Shown here piece by piece: positions 16,519 through 23,706 of a DNA stretch of 23,706 nt. Made by a program: the position numbers and the translations under genes. Position 1 is the first letter of the stretch. Every line of letters begins with the position of its first letter. The DNA comes from Nitrososphaeraceae archaeon (GTDB lineage: Archaea > Thermoproteota > Nitrososphaeria > Nitrososphaerales > Nitrososphaeraceae). Under the pieces are notes generated by a model, which ran no database searches, was not told where the DNA came from, and worked only from the letters and a program-made list of their open reading frames with translations. The stretch covers positions 1 to 23,706 of the forward strand of contig JASHSN010000506.1 of the NCBI GenBank assembly GCA_030038695.1. Direction: 5' to 3'.

Positions 16519-18198
16519 TCACCAGCCGTTCGCATTAATGCCAGTCCCTCCATTAGTATTAGCTCCTAGACTATTAGTGTGATCTACGCCCAAGCCTCCA
16601 TTGCCTCCATTAACGCTATTTGTATTAGCTCCACCTACACTTATCCCGCCGCTTCCTCCAAGGCCCCCATTGGCATTAGCCCCATTCACCCCTATTCCAC
16701 CATTCCCTCCAATCCCTCCATTTGCGCTAGCTCCATTAGCATTAGCCCCATTCACCCCTATTCCACCATTCCCTCCAATCCCTCCGTTCTGTGCACTAGC
16801 TCCGTTAGAATTCGTTTCGTTAGCTATGATAGCATTAGCTCCGTTAGTTCCAAGCCCGCCTGTTGTACCAAGAGTTCCAAGCCCGCCTGTTGTACCAAGA
16901 TTTTCATTAGTTCCACTGGAATTAGTCACAAGACCCGGTGTTACACCTGCTCCTCCATTCCCACCAATTCCACCAAGGCCGCCGCTAGTTCCATTGGCGT
17001 TAGATCCATATACGCCATTATCTGTAACACCGTTCCCTCCATTCAGATCCGCGCCGTTAGCTCCATTAACACCCTCGTTAACGCTCCCTCCATTAACATT
17101 ATTACCGTTGGCTGGATTTGAATTACTTCCGCTAGGTACATTGGTGTTACTTCCATTAGCTATATTAGCTGCATGAGCACTGACTCCATTTCCAGTTACA
17201 CCAGTCCCATTAGTAGGAGTGAAGGATTCGTCAGATCCCATAACTTTCACATTTGATATCTCACCAGGCCCATCGCTTAGAAAAGTGATCTTGACGTACC
17301 TAGCTTGAACGGGAGAATTAGGGATATTATATAACTCTCCACCGGAGATCATTCCAGTATTTTGAACAGTTCCGTCGTCGACGAAATGTATACCGTCTGT
17401 TGACGTCTGTATCGAAAAAAAGTTTATAGCCTTATCCCCGTTTGCGAACCCAACCAAAAGTCTACAAATAGATTTTTCCTTTCCTAAATCAAACTGGAGC
17501 CACGAACCTTTCCCCGTCGAAGACCAGCTAGCAACATTAGGACTTGAACCATTATAATTAGTATTAAATGAATGCGCAAGTTCCAAGCTGTTTACCTTAT
17601 TATCGTTATCTGTTACTCCTTGAATCTGAAGATTGCTGGGGTTACCACATCCCACTTGACCGATTGAATTAATGGTAGCTGATTCTGGATATTGACTACC
17701 TAGTACATTCGTTAAAGCTGTGTATGATGTGTATTTGCCACCTGGGAAGACAACGCGAGCTTCTATATTCCAAATACCCGGGAGTTTTGCAATTTCAAAT
17801 GAGTTTGAACCTATTTGTTTGAGTGGAAGCGCTGAAGGCATGTCTCCGTCGTAATCCACAATATATGCATCCACCTTCAAGGGTTTTTTACTAAATTCAA
17901 AGCTTATTTTGGAACCCTCTTGAACATTAAATGTGCTGTGGCTATCAGAATCTGGGAGTGCTGGAAAACCAAGCTTTGTAAATTTTCCACCCTCAATGAA
18001 AACAAATGGAGACATAGTAATTTTTTGACCATGAATGATTAACTGGGCTTCCGGCGGTGTACTAGACAAATCTTGAGCATGAATGCTATTATGAGATGCT
18101 TTGACGTGCGCAAAGGAAAACGAAACGAGAGTGGATGTGGATATCAAAAAAAGCAGTAAAGTAGTAAAGATATTCAGAAATGCATCGTTATGTTTCAT
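16519..18198 (-). CDS. Exported protein with F5/8C (discoidin-like) domain and Gly/Asn-rich repeat tail
   Basis: This 559-aa protein has a signal peptide at about 8-32 (IFTTLLLFLISTSTLVSFSF). Residues 50-165 look like a beta-rich domain (ISFEFSKKPLKVDAYIVDYDG; GIWNIEARVVFPGG). Residues 185-322 fit an F5/8 type C/discoidin jelly-roll: CGNPSNLQIQGVTDNDNKVN, SWLQFDLGKEKSICRLLVGF, FFSIQTSTDGIHFVDDG, ARYVKITFLSDGPGEISNVK. Such domains bind glycans or lipids. From about 330 to the end it is low-complexity Gly/Asn/Ala/Ser (NGGIGGNGGIGVNGANANG-type units). There is no C-terminal anchor. It may be a surface adhesin or matrix component. The repeat tail is built from exact DNA duplications (listed separately). 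The plus strand opposite it has long Pro-rich frames that are shadows. Confidence 0.82.
   Translation of the reverse strand: MKHNDAFLNIFTTLLLFLISTSTLVSFSFAHVKASHNSIHAQDLSSTPPEAQLIIHGQKITMSPFVFIEGGKFTKLGFPALPDSDSHSTFNVQEGSKISFEFSKKPLKVDAYIVDYDGDMPSALPLKQIGSNSFEIAKLPGIWNIEARVVFPGGKYTSYTALTNVLGSQYPESATINSIGQVGCGNPSNLQIQGVTDNDNKVNSLELAHSFNTNYNGSSPNVASWSSTGKGSWLQFDLGKEKSICRLLVGFANGDKAINFFSIQTSTDGIHFVDDGTVQNTGMISGGELYNIPNSPVQARYVKITFLSDGPGEISNVKVMGSDESFTPTNGTGVTGNGVSAHAANIANGSNTNVPSGSNSNPANGNNVNGGSVNEGVNGANGADLNGGNGVTDNGVYGSNANGTSGGLGGIGGNGGAGVTPGLVTNSSGTNENLGTTGGLGTLGTTGGLGTNGANAIIANETNSNGASAQNGGIGGNGGIGVNGANANGASANGGIGGNGGIGVNGANANGGLGGSGGISVGGANTNSVNGGNGGLGVDHTNSLGANTNGGTGINANGW
16673..16785. 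repeat. Two 47-bp exact direct repeats, 66-bp period
   Basis: Bases 16673-16719 and 16739-16785 are identical. The 66-bp offset equals 22 codons, so the duplication keeps frame in the Gly-rich tail (GGIGGNGGIGVNGANA-type unit). This suggests recent internal duplication in the coding sequence. Confidence 0.9.
16847..16900. repeat. 27-bp exact tandem duplication
   Basis: Bases 16847-16873 are repeated exactly at 16874-16900. The unit encodes nine residues (a cyclic form of LGTTGGLGT) on the minus strand. It is another in-frame slippage event inside the Gly-rich tail. Confidence 0.9.
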
Positions 18199-18378
18199 AT
18201 TAAGCTCCGATTCTTACCTTAAATCAAGTATTTACACTCTACCGAGCTAAGTACTGATAAAATGATCGATACCAACGATGCTTTCTGTGGAGGTTCTGCA
18301 ATCATTGAGACTTATTTGACGGAATTTATAGAGCAAATTCAGAACACTTATAGAATACAATGTCATTGAGACGTTGGG

Positions 18379-19011
18379 ATGGCTACAAAAAGTATGTTGA
18401 CTATAGGTGCCTTTTTATTAACAGCATGCAGCTTGAGCTTAGGCAACCTTGCTGTTCCAGCCTACTCATTGCCGAATCATGCTGCTCATTCGCAAGTAAA
18501 TACTGATCCTGAAATCAACAAGCAGGTACTCAAAGGAGTAGCTAATGTGTTAAAAGGAGTAAACATCATTTTAATGGGTAAAACATCTGCTGGATTGGAT
18601 GTAATTTCGATAGGAGCTAATATGATACGCTCTGCGTGCAACATTGCAAATAGTGAAAGTGGAACTAACGGCACAACTGGAAAAGGTGCAAACGGTGGTC
18701 AAGGTGGCGAGGGAGCTACCGGTGCCGGTTCCTGTGGCTCGACCATTAATGGTGGAATTGGGGGCAGCGGTGTTAATGGAGGCATTGCAGGAAATGGAGG
18801 TCATGGCACCCCTGGTACTAATGCAAATGGCTCCCCTGGTACTAACGCAAGTGGTACTAGTGGAAATGGTGGAGCAGGTGGTAGAGGCGGTACTGGTGGA
18901 GCAGGCGGTGTGGGTGGCATCGGTGGAAATGGAGGGACTTGTACTACGTCTCCTTGTAACTCTAATGGTGGGAACGCAAACGGAGGAAATGCTAACGACG
19001 AAGACAGCTGA
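18379..19011 (+). CDS. Exported Gly/Asn-rich protein with amphipathic N-terminal domain
   Basis: This 210-aa protein has an ATG start. The signal is at about 5-30. It contains LLTAC, a lipobox-like sequence with Cys17, so it could be a lipoprotein; cleavage after AYS is the other choice. Residues 43-90 form a non-repetitive, probably helical segment (INKQVLKGVANVLKGVNIIL; SAGLDVISIGANMIRSAC) with a GVANVLKGVNIILMGK-like hydrophobic periodicity that could contact membranes or other proteins. Residues 95-210 are Gly-rich GG-x repeats (GGAGGRGGTGGAGGVGGIGG). Near the end are a Cys pair (C188, C193) and NGGNANGGNAN. It is divergent from the discoidin-domain gene 180 bp away. TATA-like tttatag lies about 50 bp upstream. 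Role unknown; likely surface exposed. Confidence 0.75.
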   Translation: MATKSMLTIGAFLLTACSLSLGNLAVPAYSLPNHAAHSQVNTDPEINKQVLKGVANVLKGVNIILMGKTSAGLDVISIGANMIRSACNIANSESGTNGTTGKGANGGQGGEGATGAGSCGSTINGGIGGSGVNGGIAGNGGHGTPGTNANGSPGTNASGTSGNGGAGGRGGTGGAGGVGGIGGNGGTCTTSPCNSNGGNANGGNANDEDS

Positions 19012-19347
19012 CCTCACAAGGTCAAAAGAAGCAACTATCAGCTACCTACCGCCTAGCAACCATCAGATAACGTTAAGACTTGCCTGCGGTATTCGATGGT
19101 TGCAACTTAAAACACATTAAAAGGCGAAGAACGTGAAAGAGGTATAGCGTAAAAAAGCGGAACTTTTGATGGAACACAGCAAGCGAATCTAATAACGAAT
19201 TCCCAAATATATCACTCGAAATATCTCAGTAGCATTATCGCTTGAAAATTAAGCTACGTAATATAACATTTGATACAAATCGATGTAAGCCTTAGAACTA
19301 TGTTAGGTGTCTCGTAAATACTTGATTATAATTTCGTTTCATACAAT
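19012..19347. other. Intergenic region before the second winged-helix gene
   Basis: About 335 AT-rich bases with no supported gene, repeat or strong dyad. The ttataat at about 19324-19330 may serve as a TATA element for the regulator that starts at 19348. Confidence 0.4.
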
Positions 19348-19617
19348 ATGAAATACAGAAGTAGAACCGACATAGTTAGATCAATTTTAGAAGCAGCTAG
19401 TGCTAATGAAGGAACGAATAGAACGAAGCTAATGTATAAATCGTATCTGGCGTATGGTCAACTAAAGGATCATCTAGGAACTCTGCAAGAAAATCTTCTC
19501 ATCGAATACGAGGCAAAAGGCCGGTGTTACAGAATAACAGAGAAAGGAAGGCGGTTATTGCAGTTGTTGAATAAGATGGAAGAATTTACTCCGCTTAACT
19601 ACATCAATGTAAAATGA
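19348..19617 (+). CDS. Winged-helix transcriptional regulator (ArnR1-like type)
   Basis: This 89-aa protein has an ATG start. The helix-turn-helix core is MKYRSRTDIVRSILEAASAN, then TKLMYKSYLAYGQLKDHLGT; the wing is YEAKGRCYRITEKGRRLLQL, and a last helix holds LNKMEEFTPL. It aligns well with the regulator at 15966-16301 (RIMYGAYVSYAQIREYM against KLMYKSYLAYGQLKDHL), so the two are paralogues. Length and pattern match the small single-domain wHTH family of thaumarchaea. It sits between two genes for exported Gly-rich proteins (18379-19011 and 19861-20268) on the same strand. Control of these genes is an inference from position only. Confidence 0.8.
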   Translation: MKYRSRTDIVRSILEAASANEGTNRTKLMYKSYLAYGQLKDHLGTLQENLLIEYEAKGRCYRITEKGRRLLQLLNKMEEFTPLNYINVK

Positions 19618-19860
19618 TAAGTCAAATGTGATCATTGCTTCTAGAAATTACATCTGGTTTGGACATAATAATTGTTTTTCATCGGCGAATGTATATTGTA
19701 CCAAGGGCATTTTGAGCACAAAGAGAAAAAAAAGATCCCAAACTGTATTCCGATTCTTTGTTAGCTCATTCTAAAGTTGCTAATTGTAATGGTATTAGAG
19801 TCAAGCAACGAGCTGCATAAGCAAGATATACGGGAATGCCAACGTAATGAAAAGAAAACT

Positions 19861-20268
19861 ATGAAAGATCACAGAACTTTTAGATTCATTACCGCTTTTG
19901 CGATGTTCGTATTGATAGGAATGGCATTCCTAGCCGTTCAGGAAATACGAGGCGAATTATCAGATAACAATCCAGTAGCCAGAGACACACAGGAGTTAGT
20001 GAACAAGATCTGCCAAGACAATCCATTCCGATCTCATGAGATACCTCCGATCGTTATGCCCGGGTTCACTTCAGGCAAAAACGGAGGGATAGCTGTATAT
20101 GGGAATGCTAATGCCACAGAACACGGGCAAATCGGCCCGATCTCTATAGGGGGCGGTTATAAAGACAGGAGCAGTCCATACAATGGTAATCTGGTTACTA
20201 GAGGCGGAAATGGAGGTATCTCGATTTGTGGCACAGCTAATGGCGAAAATGCTACAAATGGAAATTAA
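19861..20268 (+). CDS. Exported Gly/Asn-rich small protein with GGIxVxGxAN motifs
   Basis: From ATG 19861 the product is 135 aa (MKDHRTFRF), with a basic N-terminus followed by a hydrophobic segment FITAFAMFVLIGMAFLAV. An upstream ATG (19789) would add 24 mostly charged residues ahead of the signal and is less likely. After a short polar linker with one Cys (NKICQDNPF) come two copies of a motif: NGGIAVYGNAN and NGGISICGTAN. The same motif (GGIAVFGFAN) occurs in the product of 20611-20898, linking the two. The C-terminus is GENATNGN. No known family is recognised. It is probably exported and small enough to be a matrix or surface subunit. Confidence 0.65.
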   Translation: MKDHRTFRFITAFAMFVLIGMAFLAVQEIRGELSDNNPVARDTQELVNKICQDNPFRSHEIPPIVMPGFTSGKNGGIAVYGNANATEHGQIGPISIGGGYKDRSSPYNGNLVTRGGNGGISICGTANGENATNGN

Positions 20269-20610
20269 GGCATAGACAAATCATATCATATCACAAACAC
20301 CTCCCAGAAAAAATCATAAAATTTGACTGTTAAGAGATGTACCAATCTAATATAAAATTAGTAAAGTGCAATTCTGTGCAAAATAAAAATACTTTGACCT
20401 TACCGAGTCAAGGTTCTGAATATCATCCCAGATTTGAGGGCAGTTAGTTGAATATCCTATTTGATTCGCATACACCATCATAACTATAGTTTGACATTGT
20501 CATGACATGTCTCCGATTGAAACACGGAGCACATAAAAATAAAGATGAAGCGAAATTCATCTTGCGCTGAAAGACTAGAGAAAAAGATAATGATGAAAAG
20601 AGTGTTTTCT
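20269..20610. other. Intergenic region
   Basis: About 340 AT-rich bases between convergent Gly-rich genes. Nothing is recognised beyond A/T-rich runs that could terminate transcripts from either side. A plus-strand frame at 20545-20844 is the shadow of the minus-strand gene. Confidence 0.4.
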
Positions 20611-20898
20611 TTAGCTGTTGGGAATATGATAATCCATGCAGCCGGCATGACATTGCGCATATCCACCGTTTGCGTCGCCGCCGTGGCCGCCATCAGCATC
20701 TCCGCCATTCGCAAATCCAAATACAGCGATCCCTCCAACCCCGCCAATTCCACCATTACCAGCTTCTCCTCCAGATCCTCCTCCTCCCCCAGACGCGCTT
20801 CCTGCTATTACTGGGGCTGGTCCCGCAAATGCAAGCGTAACTAACGTTAGGACGGTAGCTATCGTCGCTGCCAAAAGAGCATATGTTTTCTTGTTCAT
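20611..20898 (-). CDS. Small exported Gly-rich protein (95 aa), paralogue of the 22676-22954 gene
   Basis: ATG 20898 gives MNKKTYALLAATIATVLTLV, a clean signal peptide with a processing site near VIAG. The 60-residue mature part is GGGGGSGGEAGNGGIGGVGG, then GGIAVFGFANGGDADGGHGG, DANGGYAQCHAGCMDYHIPN. A CX3C pair (C83, C87) lies near the end. The start was chosen because the signal begins there and because the DNA upstream is a block shared with the paralogue (20899-21060). A longer frame reaching 21054 reads through this block but has no signal-like start. Role unknown; exported, probably surface or matrix. Confidence 0.7.
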   Translation of the reverse strand: MNKKTYALLAATIATVLTLVTLAFAGPAPVIAGSASGGGGGSGGEAGNGGIGGVGGIAVFGFANGGDADGGHGGDANGGYAQCHAGCMDYHIPNS

Positions 20899-21060
20899 AA
20901 TTCTTAGTATGATCTTCAAATAACTTAATTTATTAAAGATGGGAAGAATTATTCTTACTAGCTGCTGCACAGTTGATTTAGATAGGATGAAGATGTACTT
21001 GGATATCAGTAGATGATAACTAAGGATATACCATACCATATAGGATTCAAACAATCGATA
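20899..21060 (-). repeat. 162-bp upstream block, copy 1 (about 96% identical to 22955-23116)
   Basis: This stretch directly precedes the ATG at 20898. Aligned without gaps to 22955-23116 it shows about seven differences in 162 positions, clustered in the far third; the 95 or so bases nearest the genes are almost identical except one. It includes the putative TATA element at 20930-20937. It may be a promoter/leader duplicated with the gene. Confidence 0.9.
20930..20937 (-). promoter_or_regulatory. TATA-like element of the 95-aa Gly-rich gene
   Basis: On the minus strand it reads tttaataa, 32-39 bp before the start; it predicts a leader of roughly 10 nt. The same element occurs at the same distance in the paralogue (22986-22993). 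Confidence 0.4.
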
Positions 21061-21692
21061 CTATAGATAGAGTCAAATAATCTAGAAGATAACCTAGGAA
21101 CATTTTGTCCTGGAGATAGGACAAAATTTTCTGTATATTTTATCATGTCATTCGAGTCCATCCAGGATCGAATAATCTATCACTAAACTGTGTCGATCTG
21201 TAATACAGCAGATGATACTGGATTACAACCACAGAGACCCCAATTTGGATGGGCAGACCTAATGAATATTCGACATGGTATAAATATATACGAGAACAAA
21301 TCCTAAAACTAATGCTATTAACGCTATTGCTACATATACGGAAATTATAAGCTATTGCACTGTTTTAGCCCCCTATCCCAGATTGCACAACACATCTTAG
21401 CCTTTGTAACCTGTGTCTATTCTAAGATATACATGAATAGACAATAGTCGCTGCTGCTCCTTAATAGAAAATAATTATCATGAATCTAAACAAAGATTAT
21501 GGATTCTCTTGCACCATCACCTTCTTGTTCAGCTCGACAACATACTGAAATCGATGGCAATAATAACAATAGATCTGATTCGAGAGGAGATATGACAAGG
21601 ATTGACTGTCTAACAAATAAGTAATAGATATTCTATTGCAGCGAATAAGTCAAATTAGATCTTGTTTGGATCACTAACATGGTTAGCGAAGT
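21061..21692. other. Intergenic region with a perfect hairpin
   Basis: About 630 bases. The clearest signal is a 10-bp perfect inverted repeat at 21102-21127 (attttgtcct / aggacaaaat, 6-nt loop ggagat), about 40 bp beyond the conserved upstream block. A 41-codon plus-strand frame from ATG 21499 (MDSLAPSPSCSARQ) to 21624 is open but unsupported. Confidence 0.5.
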
Positions 21693-21701
21693 ATTTTAAA
21701 A
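21693..21701 (+). promoter_or_regulatory. TATA-like box of the two-TM protein gene
   Basis: The attttaaaa element is 26-34 bp before ATG 21727, the spacing expected for a leaderless archaeal transcript. Confidence 0.5.
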
Positions 21702-21726
21702 GGCACTACCCATTGATAATTTACCG

Positions 21727-22134
21727 ATGTCTTCCGATTCTAGTGACAGGGATTCCAAGAGCTTTAGAGATGATACTGAAAAAGCACAGGATAAAACTAA
21801 TGCCATCCAGTTAATTGACGAACTAGTATCTCATATGAACAAGACAAGAGGCGTATTCAAGACAATGATAATATCATCATTTGTTCTTGCACCCTTGTGT
21901 TTAATGTTGACTGCAGTATTCATACTTCATCCTTTTTTGTTACACAGGATCCTATTTAGGTTCCCAAATCTCGGCATTTTCCTTATTTTTTTTATTGCGG
22001 TTTCTGTAATCTTGGCTTCAATATGGTTGTATATGGGATTAAGCGAACGAAGCTTCTTTTCTAATTGGAACAATAAATATAACAGATATAAGTTGCTGAA
22101 AAGCCGACTTGATAACGAATTTCGACAAAAATAA
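21727..22134 (+). CDS. Small two-TM protein with charged coiled-coil-like ends
   Basis: This 135-aa protein has an ATG start. A polar, acidic N-terminus (about 1-40) leads into an amphipathic helix (AIQLIDELVSHMNKTRGVF), then a first membrane hairpin MIISSFVLAPLCLMLTAVFI and LHPFLLHRILF, a second segment NLGIFLIFFIAVSVILASIW and LYMGL, and a basic C-terminal helix WNNKYNRYKLLKSRLDNEF. The layout matches a family of small membrane proteins often seen in several copies in soil thaumarchaea; no function is known to me. It stands alone, with a TATA box for leaderless expression, inside the Gly-rich island. Intact. Confidence 0.7.
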   Translation: MSSDSSDRDSKSFRDDTEKAQDKTNAIQLIDELVSHMNKTRGVFKTMIISSFVLAPLCLMLTAVFILHPFLLHRILFRFPNLGIFLIFFIAVSVILASIWLYMGLSERSFFSNWNNKYNRYKLLKSRLDNEFRQK

Positions 22135-22675
22135 GTGTACCTACTATTGATGCGATTTCATAATTAATCTTGCAACCGGAACAATTGTATGTTAGTTAAC
22201 TTATTCTAATATTTTTGTTTCTGCGTCAGTCCATTTCTTTTTCTTTTCCACCAAATAAAGAACCAGTCCGAAGATATTGCTAAAAGTCGTATCATTATTT
22301 AATTCACAAGCATCGTCGAAAACCACAAGAGATCATTAGTATAACAATACCTGACATAAAGGGATATCGACTCAACCGATGAATAAGCCCACGCAGACTA
22401 ATCATACCACTTCTCTTAGGCGATAACTTGAATGTTGTGAATCGTAGTCTAAGCAGCATTCAAAGAGATAGCTTTGATAGGCTTAGTCATTTTCCAAATT
22501 TTGAGACTACCTACTTGGACATCGTGTATCCATTTTTTTGGTAGATTCTGAATCACTATACATAACATGTCTTTCTATCCTATTCTTTATTTTTTCCAAG
22601 TGAGTTCCAGAAAAAAAAGAGGGATCCTTCCAGTACGTTTGCAATGTCTTTAGTGTTCGCAGTGACGAAATACGA
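22135..22675. other. Intergenic region
   Basis: About 540 bases with no supported gene on either strand. T-rich runs around 22209-22217 and 22240-22255 could stop transcription from the two-TM gene. There are no repeats or strong dyads. Confidence 0.4.
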
Positions 22676-22954
22676 TCAGTTCACGCAGGCACCTTGGCCA
22701 CAGTACGCGTCTCCGCCGTTGGCGTTACCACCGTGACCGCCGTTGGCGTTACCACCATTTGCAGATCCTCCGCCATTTAGTACTTTACCGCCATTTCCTC
22801 CTGTTCCACCTGCTCCGCCTGCTCCTCCGTATCCTCCTTTTCCACCATATGCACTTCCTGCTAATACATGTGTTGGTACTGCAATTGCCAAAATAGCTAC
22901 TGCGAGGATGGTAGCTATCGTCGCTGTCAAAAGCACAGATGTATTCTTATTCAT
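22676..22954 (-). CDS. Small exported Gly/Asn-rich protein (92 aa), paralogue of the 20611-20898 gene
   Basis: ATG 22954 gives MNKNTSVLLTATIATILAVA, a signal peptide with processing near VLAG. The mature part is GG-x and ANGG units: YGGKGGYGGAGGAGGTGGNG, then SANGGNANGGHGGNANGGDA, ending with a CX4C pair (C85, C90). Signal and tail resemble the 95-aa neighbour (TATIATIL against AATIATVL; NANGG-type end) but the coding DNA has diverged, while the 162 bp upstream is nearly identical. The start is fixed by the signal and by the boundary of the shared block. Role unknown. Confidence 0.72.
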   Translation of the reverse strand: MNKNTSVLLTATIATILAVAILAIAVPTHVLAGSAYGGKGGYGGAGGAGGTGGNGGKVLNGGGSANGGNANGGHGGNANGGDAYCGQGACVN

Positions 22955-23116
22955 AATCCTTAGTATGATCTTCAAATAACTTAATTTATTAAAGATGGGA
23001 AGAATTATTCTTACTAGCTGCTGCACAGTTGATTTAGATAGGATGAAGATGTACTTAGATATCAGTAGATGATATCTAAGAGTATACCCTACCATACAGG
23101 ATTCAAACAATCGATA
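22955..23116 (-). repeat. 162-bp upstream block, copy 2 (about 96% identical to 20899-21060)
   Basis: It immediately precedes the ATG at 22954 and aligns without gaps to copy 1. The TATA-like element tttaataa recurs at 22986-22993. Identity stops after the shared aatcgata-type end at 23116, so the block has sharp limits at both sides. Confidence 0.9.
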
Positions 23117-23417
23117 TAAGTGAAGAATTGAATTCTTAATTGTCAGTTATGATCTCTCTCGCTTCAGTTTTTTCTATAACTAGATATTGTCATACCTAAC
23201 CCAAAAATAGTGTATCCTAATTTGACAATAATATATTGTTATTACATCTATTACTATAGATATCTTCCGGTTCATTTGATTTACCATATTGAGTAAAATG
23301 ATTCACTAGGTACAAATCAGTGTCAGTATTTTTCGATTAATATATTCGTAGTAAATTATAGCAGTAATTTTCGAAAATCAAAAATAGTATGATTACTATT
23401 GCCTAACAAGAAGAATT
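23117..23417. other. Upstream region of the last exported protein gene, with palindromes
   Basis: About 300 AT-rich bases. A perfect 12-bp palindrome attttcgaaaat (23367-23378) and a second dyad atagta-tgat-tactat (23384-23399) lie 19-51 bp before the ATG at 23418, a place where a regulator dimer could block or recruit the transcription machinery. Confidence 0.5.
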
Positions 23418-23645
23418 ATGAACAAGGCAGCACTAGGAATATGTTTTGCACTAATGACAGCTGCGCTGATCGTGGGTGTGACTCTTGCCTACAGTTCAGC
23501 TAATGCTTCCATGGTTGTCGGGCAAAATGGCGGAATCGCAGGAAATGGTGGAAATGGGGGGTTCATTCACGCCTTGAATGGTACCGCTCTTAATGGAGCC
23601 TCCGGAAAAGATGCTAACGGTTTATCTATGAGTTCTGTCAAATAG
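23418..23645 (+). CDS. Small exported Gly/Asn-rich protein (75 aa)
   Basis: ATG 23418 gives MNKAALGICFALMTAALIVG, a signal peptide with processing near ANA at about 28-30. The mature part, about 45 residues, contains NGGIAGNGGNGGF and then Ala/Asn/Leu-rich ALNGTALNGASGKDANG. It lacks the C-terminal Cys pair of its neighbours and the shared 162-bp upstream block. Short palindromes precede it. It is the last gene in the island inside this window; an aggtgag followed by ATG at 23702 may begin another. Role unknown. Confidence 0.65.
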   Translation: MNKAALGICFALMTAALIVGVTLAYSSANASMVVGQNGGIAGNGGNGGFIHALNGTALNGASGKDANGLSMSSVK

Positions 23646-23706
23646 CGGATCTGTCCTAGACATAGCATTTCTATTTTTTTCCTGAACATAACAGGTGAGC
23701 TATGAG

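Noticed and set aside
16579..17176. Long plus-strand Pro/Ile-rich frames opposite the Gly-rich tail
   Set aside because: They mirror the Gly/Asn codons of the minus-strand gene, which has a signal peptide and a folded domain; low-complexity shadows.
20899..21054. N-terminal extension of the 95-aa Gly-rich protein into the upstream block
   Set aside because: The extension would place about 50 residues ahead of a clean signal peptide; the paralogue has the same readable but non-signal stretch, fitting a non-coding leader.
21499..21624. Plus-strand 41-codon frame (MDSLAPSPSCSARQ...)
   Set aside because: Polar, no motif, no clear promoter; may be chance.

Overview
The window looks like part of the chromosome of an ammonia-oxidising thaumarchaeon (Nitrososphaeria), probably a soil type close to Nitrososphaera or Nitrosocosmicus. 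The grounds are: low G+C; archaeal TATA-like boxes about 20-40 bp before several starts; GTG/TTG starts; an archaeal-type Rad50 with a zinc hook; small winged-helix regulators of the kind common in this group; tiny C2H2 zinc-finger proteins; and many short exported Gly/Asn-rich proteins. No 16S rRNA or ammonia-oxidation gene is present, so the genus is an inference. No tRNA, rRNA, CRISPR array or insertion sequence was recognised.

Left part (1-5.1 kb): the 3' portion of an EgtB-type ergothioneine sulfoxide synthase, cut by the window edge, faces an exported NodB-fold (polysaccharide deacetylase-like) protein whose catalytic motifs look degraded. Next come a small membrane/zinc-finger protein, a frameshifted gene remnant and a solitary amino-group DNA methyltransferase.

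Middle part (5.2-15.7 kb): a two-gene operon encodes a 212-aa protein that reads as the C-terminal half of Mre11 without its nuclease domain, followed by a complete Rad50. This is the most unusual arrangement in the window. It is divergent from the methyltransferase. Downstream are a small membrane protein, an exported protein with perfect 30-bp tandem repeats, an intergenic stretch rich in dyad symmetries, a 34-aa zinc-finger microprotein, a membrane-anchored HtrA-type protease with a PDZ domain, a multi-pass membrane protein, a small Cys-rich protein and an exported protein of unknown function.

Right part (15.9-23.7 kb): an island of six exported Gly/Asn/Ala-rich proteins made of GGN/GGX/ANGG units. 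One is a 559-aa protein with a discoidin-like domain; the other five are small. Two related winged-helix regulators and one small two-TM protein lie among them. Two of the small genes share a 162-bp upstream block that is about 96% identical although their coding sequences have diverged strongly. The island resembles, in layout only, the PE_PGRS families of mycobacteria. A role in the cell surface, matrix or adhesion is plausible but not shown.

The best candidates for something undescribed are the nuclease-less Mre11/Rad50 pair beside a DNA methyltransferase, and the Gly/Asn-rich exported protein island with its conserved leader block and paired regulators.
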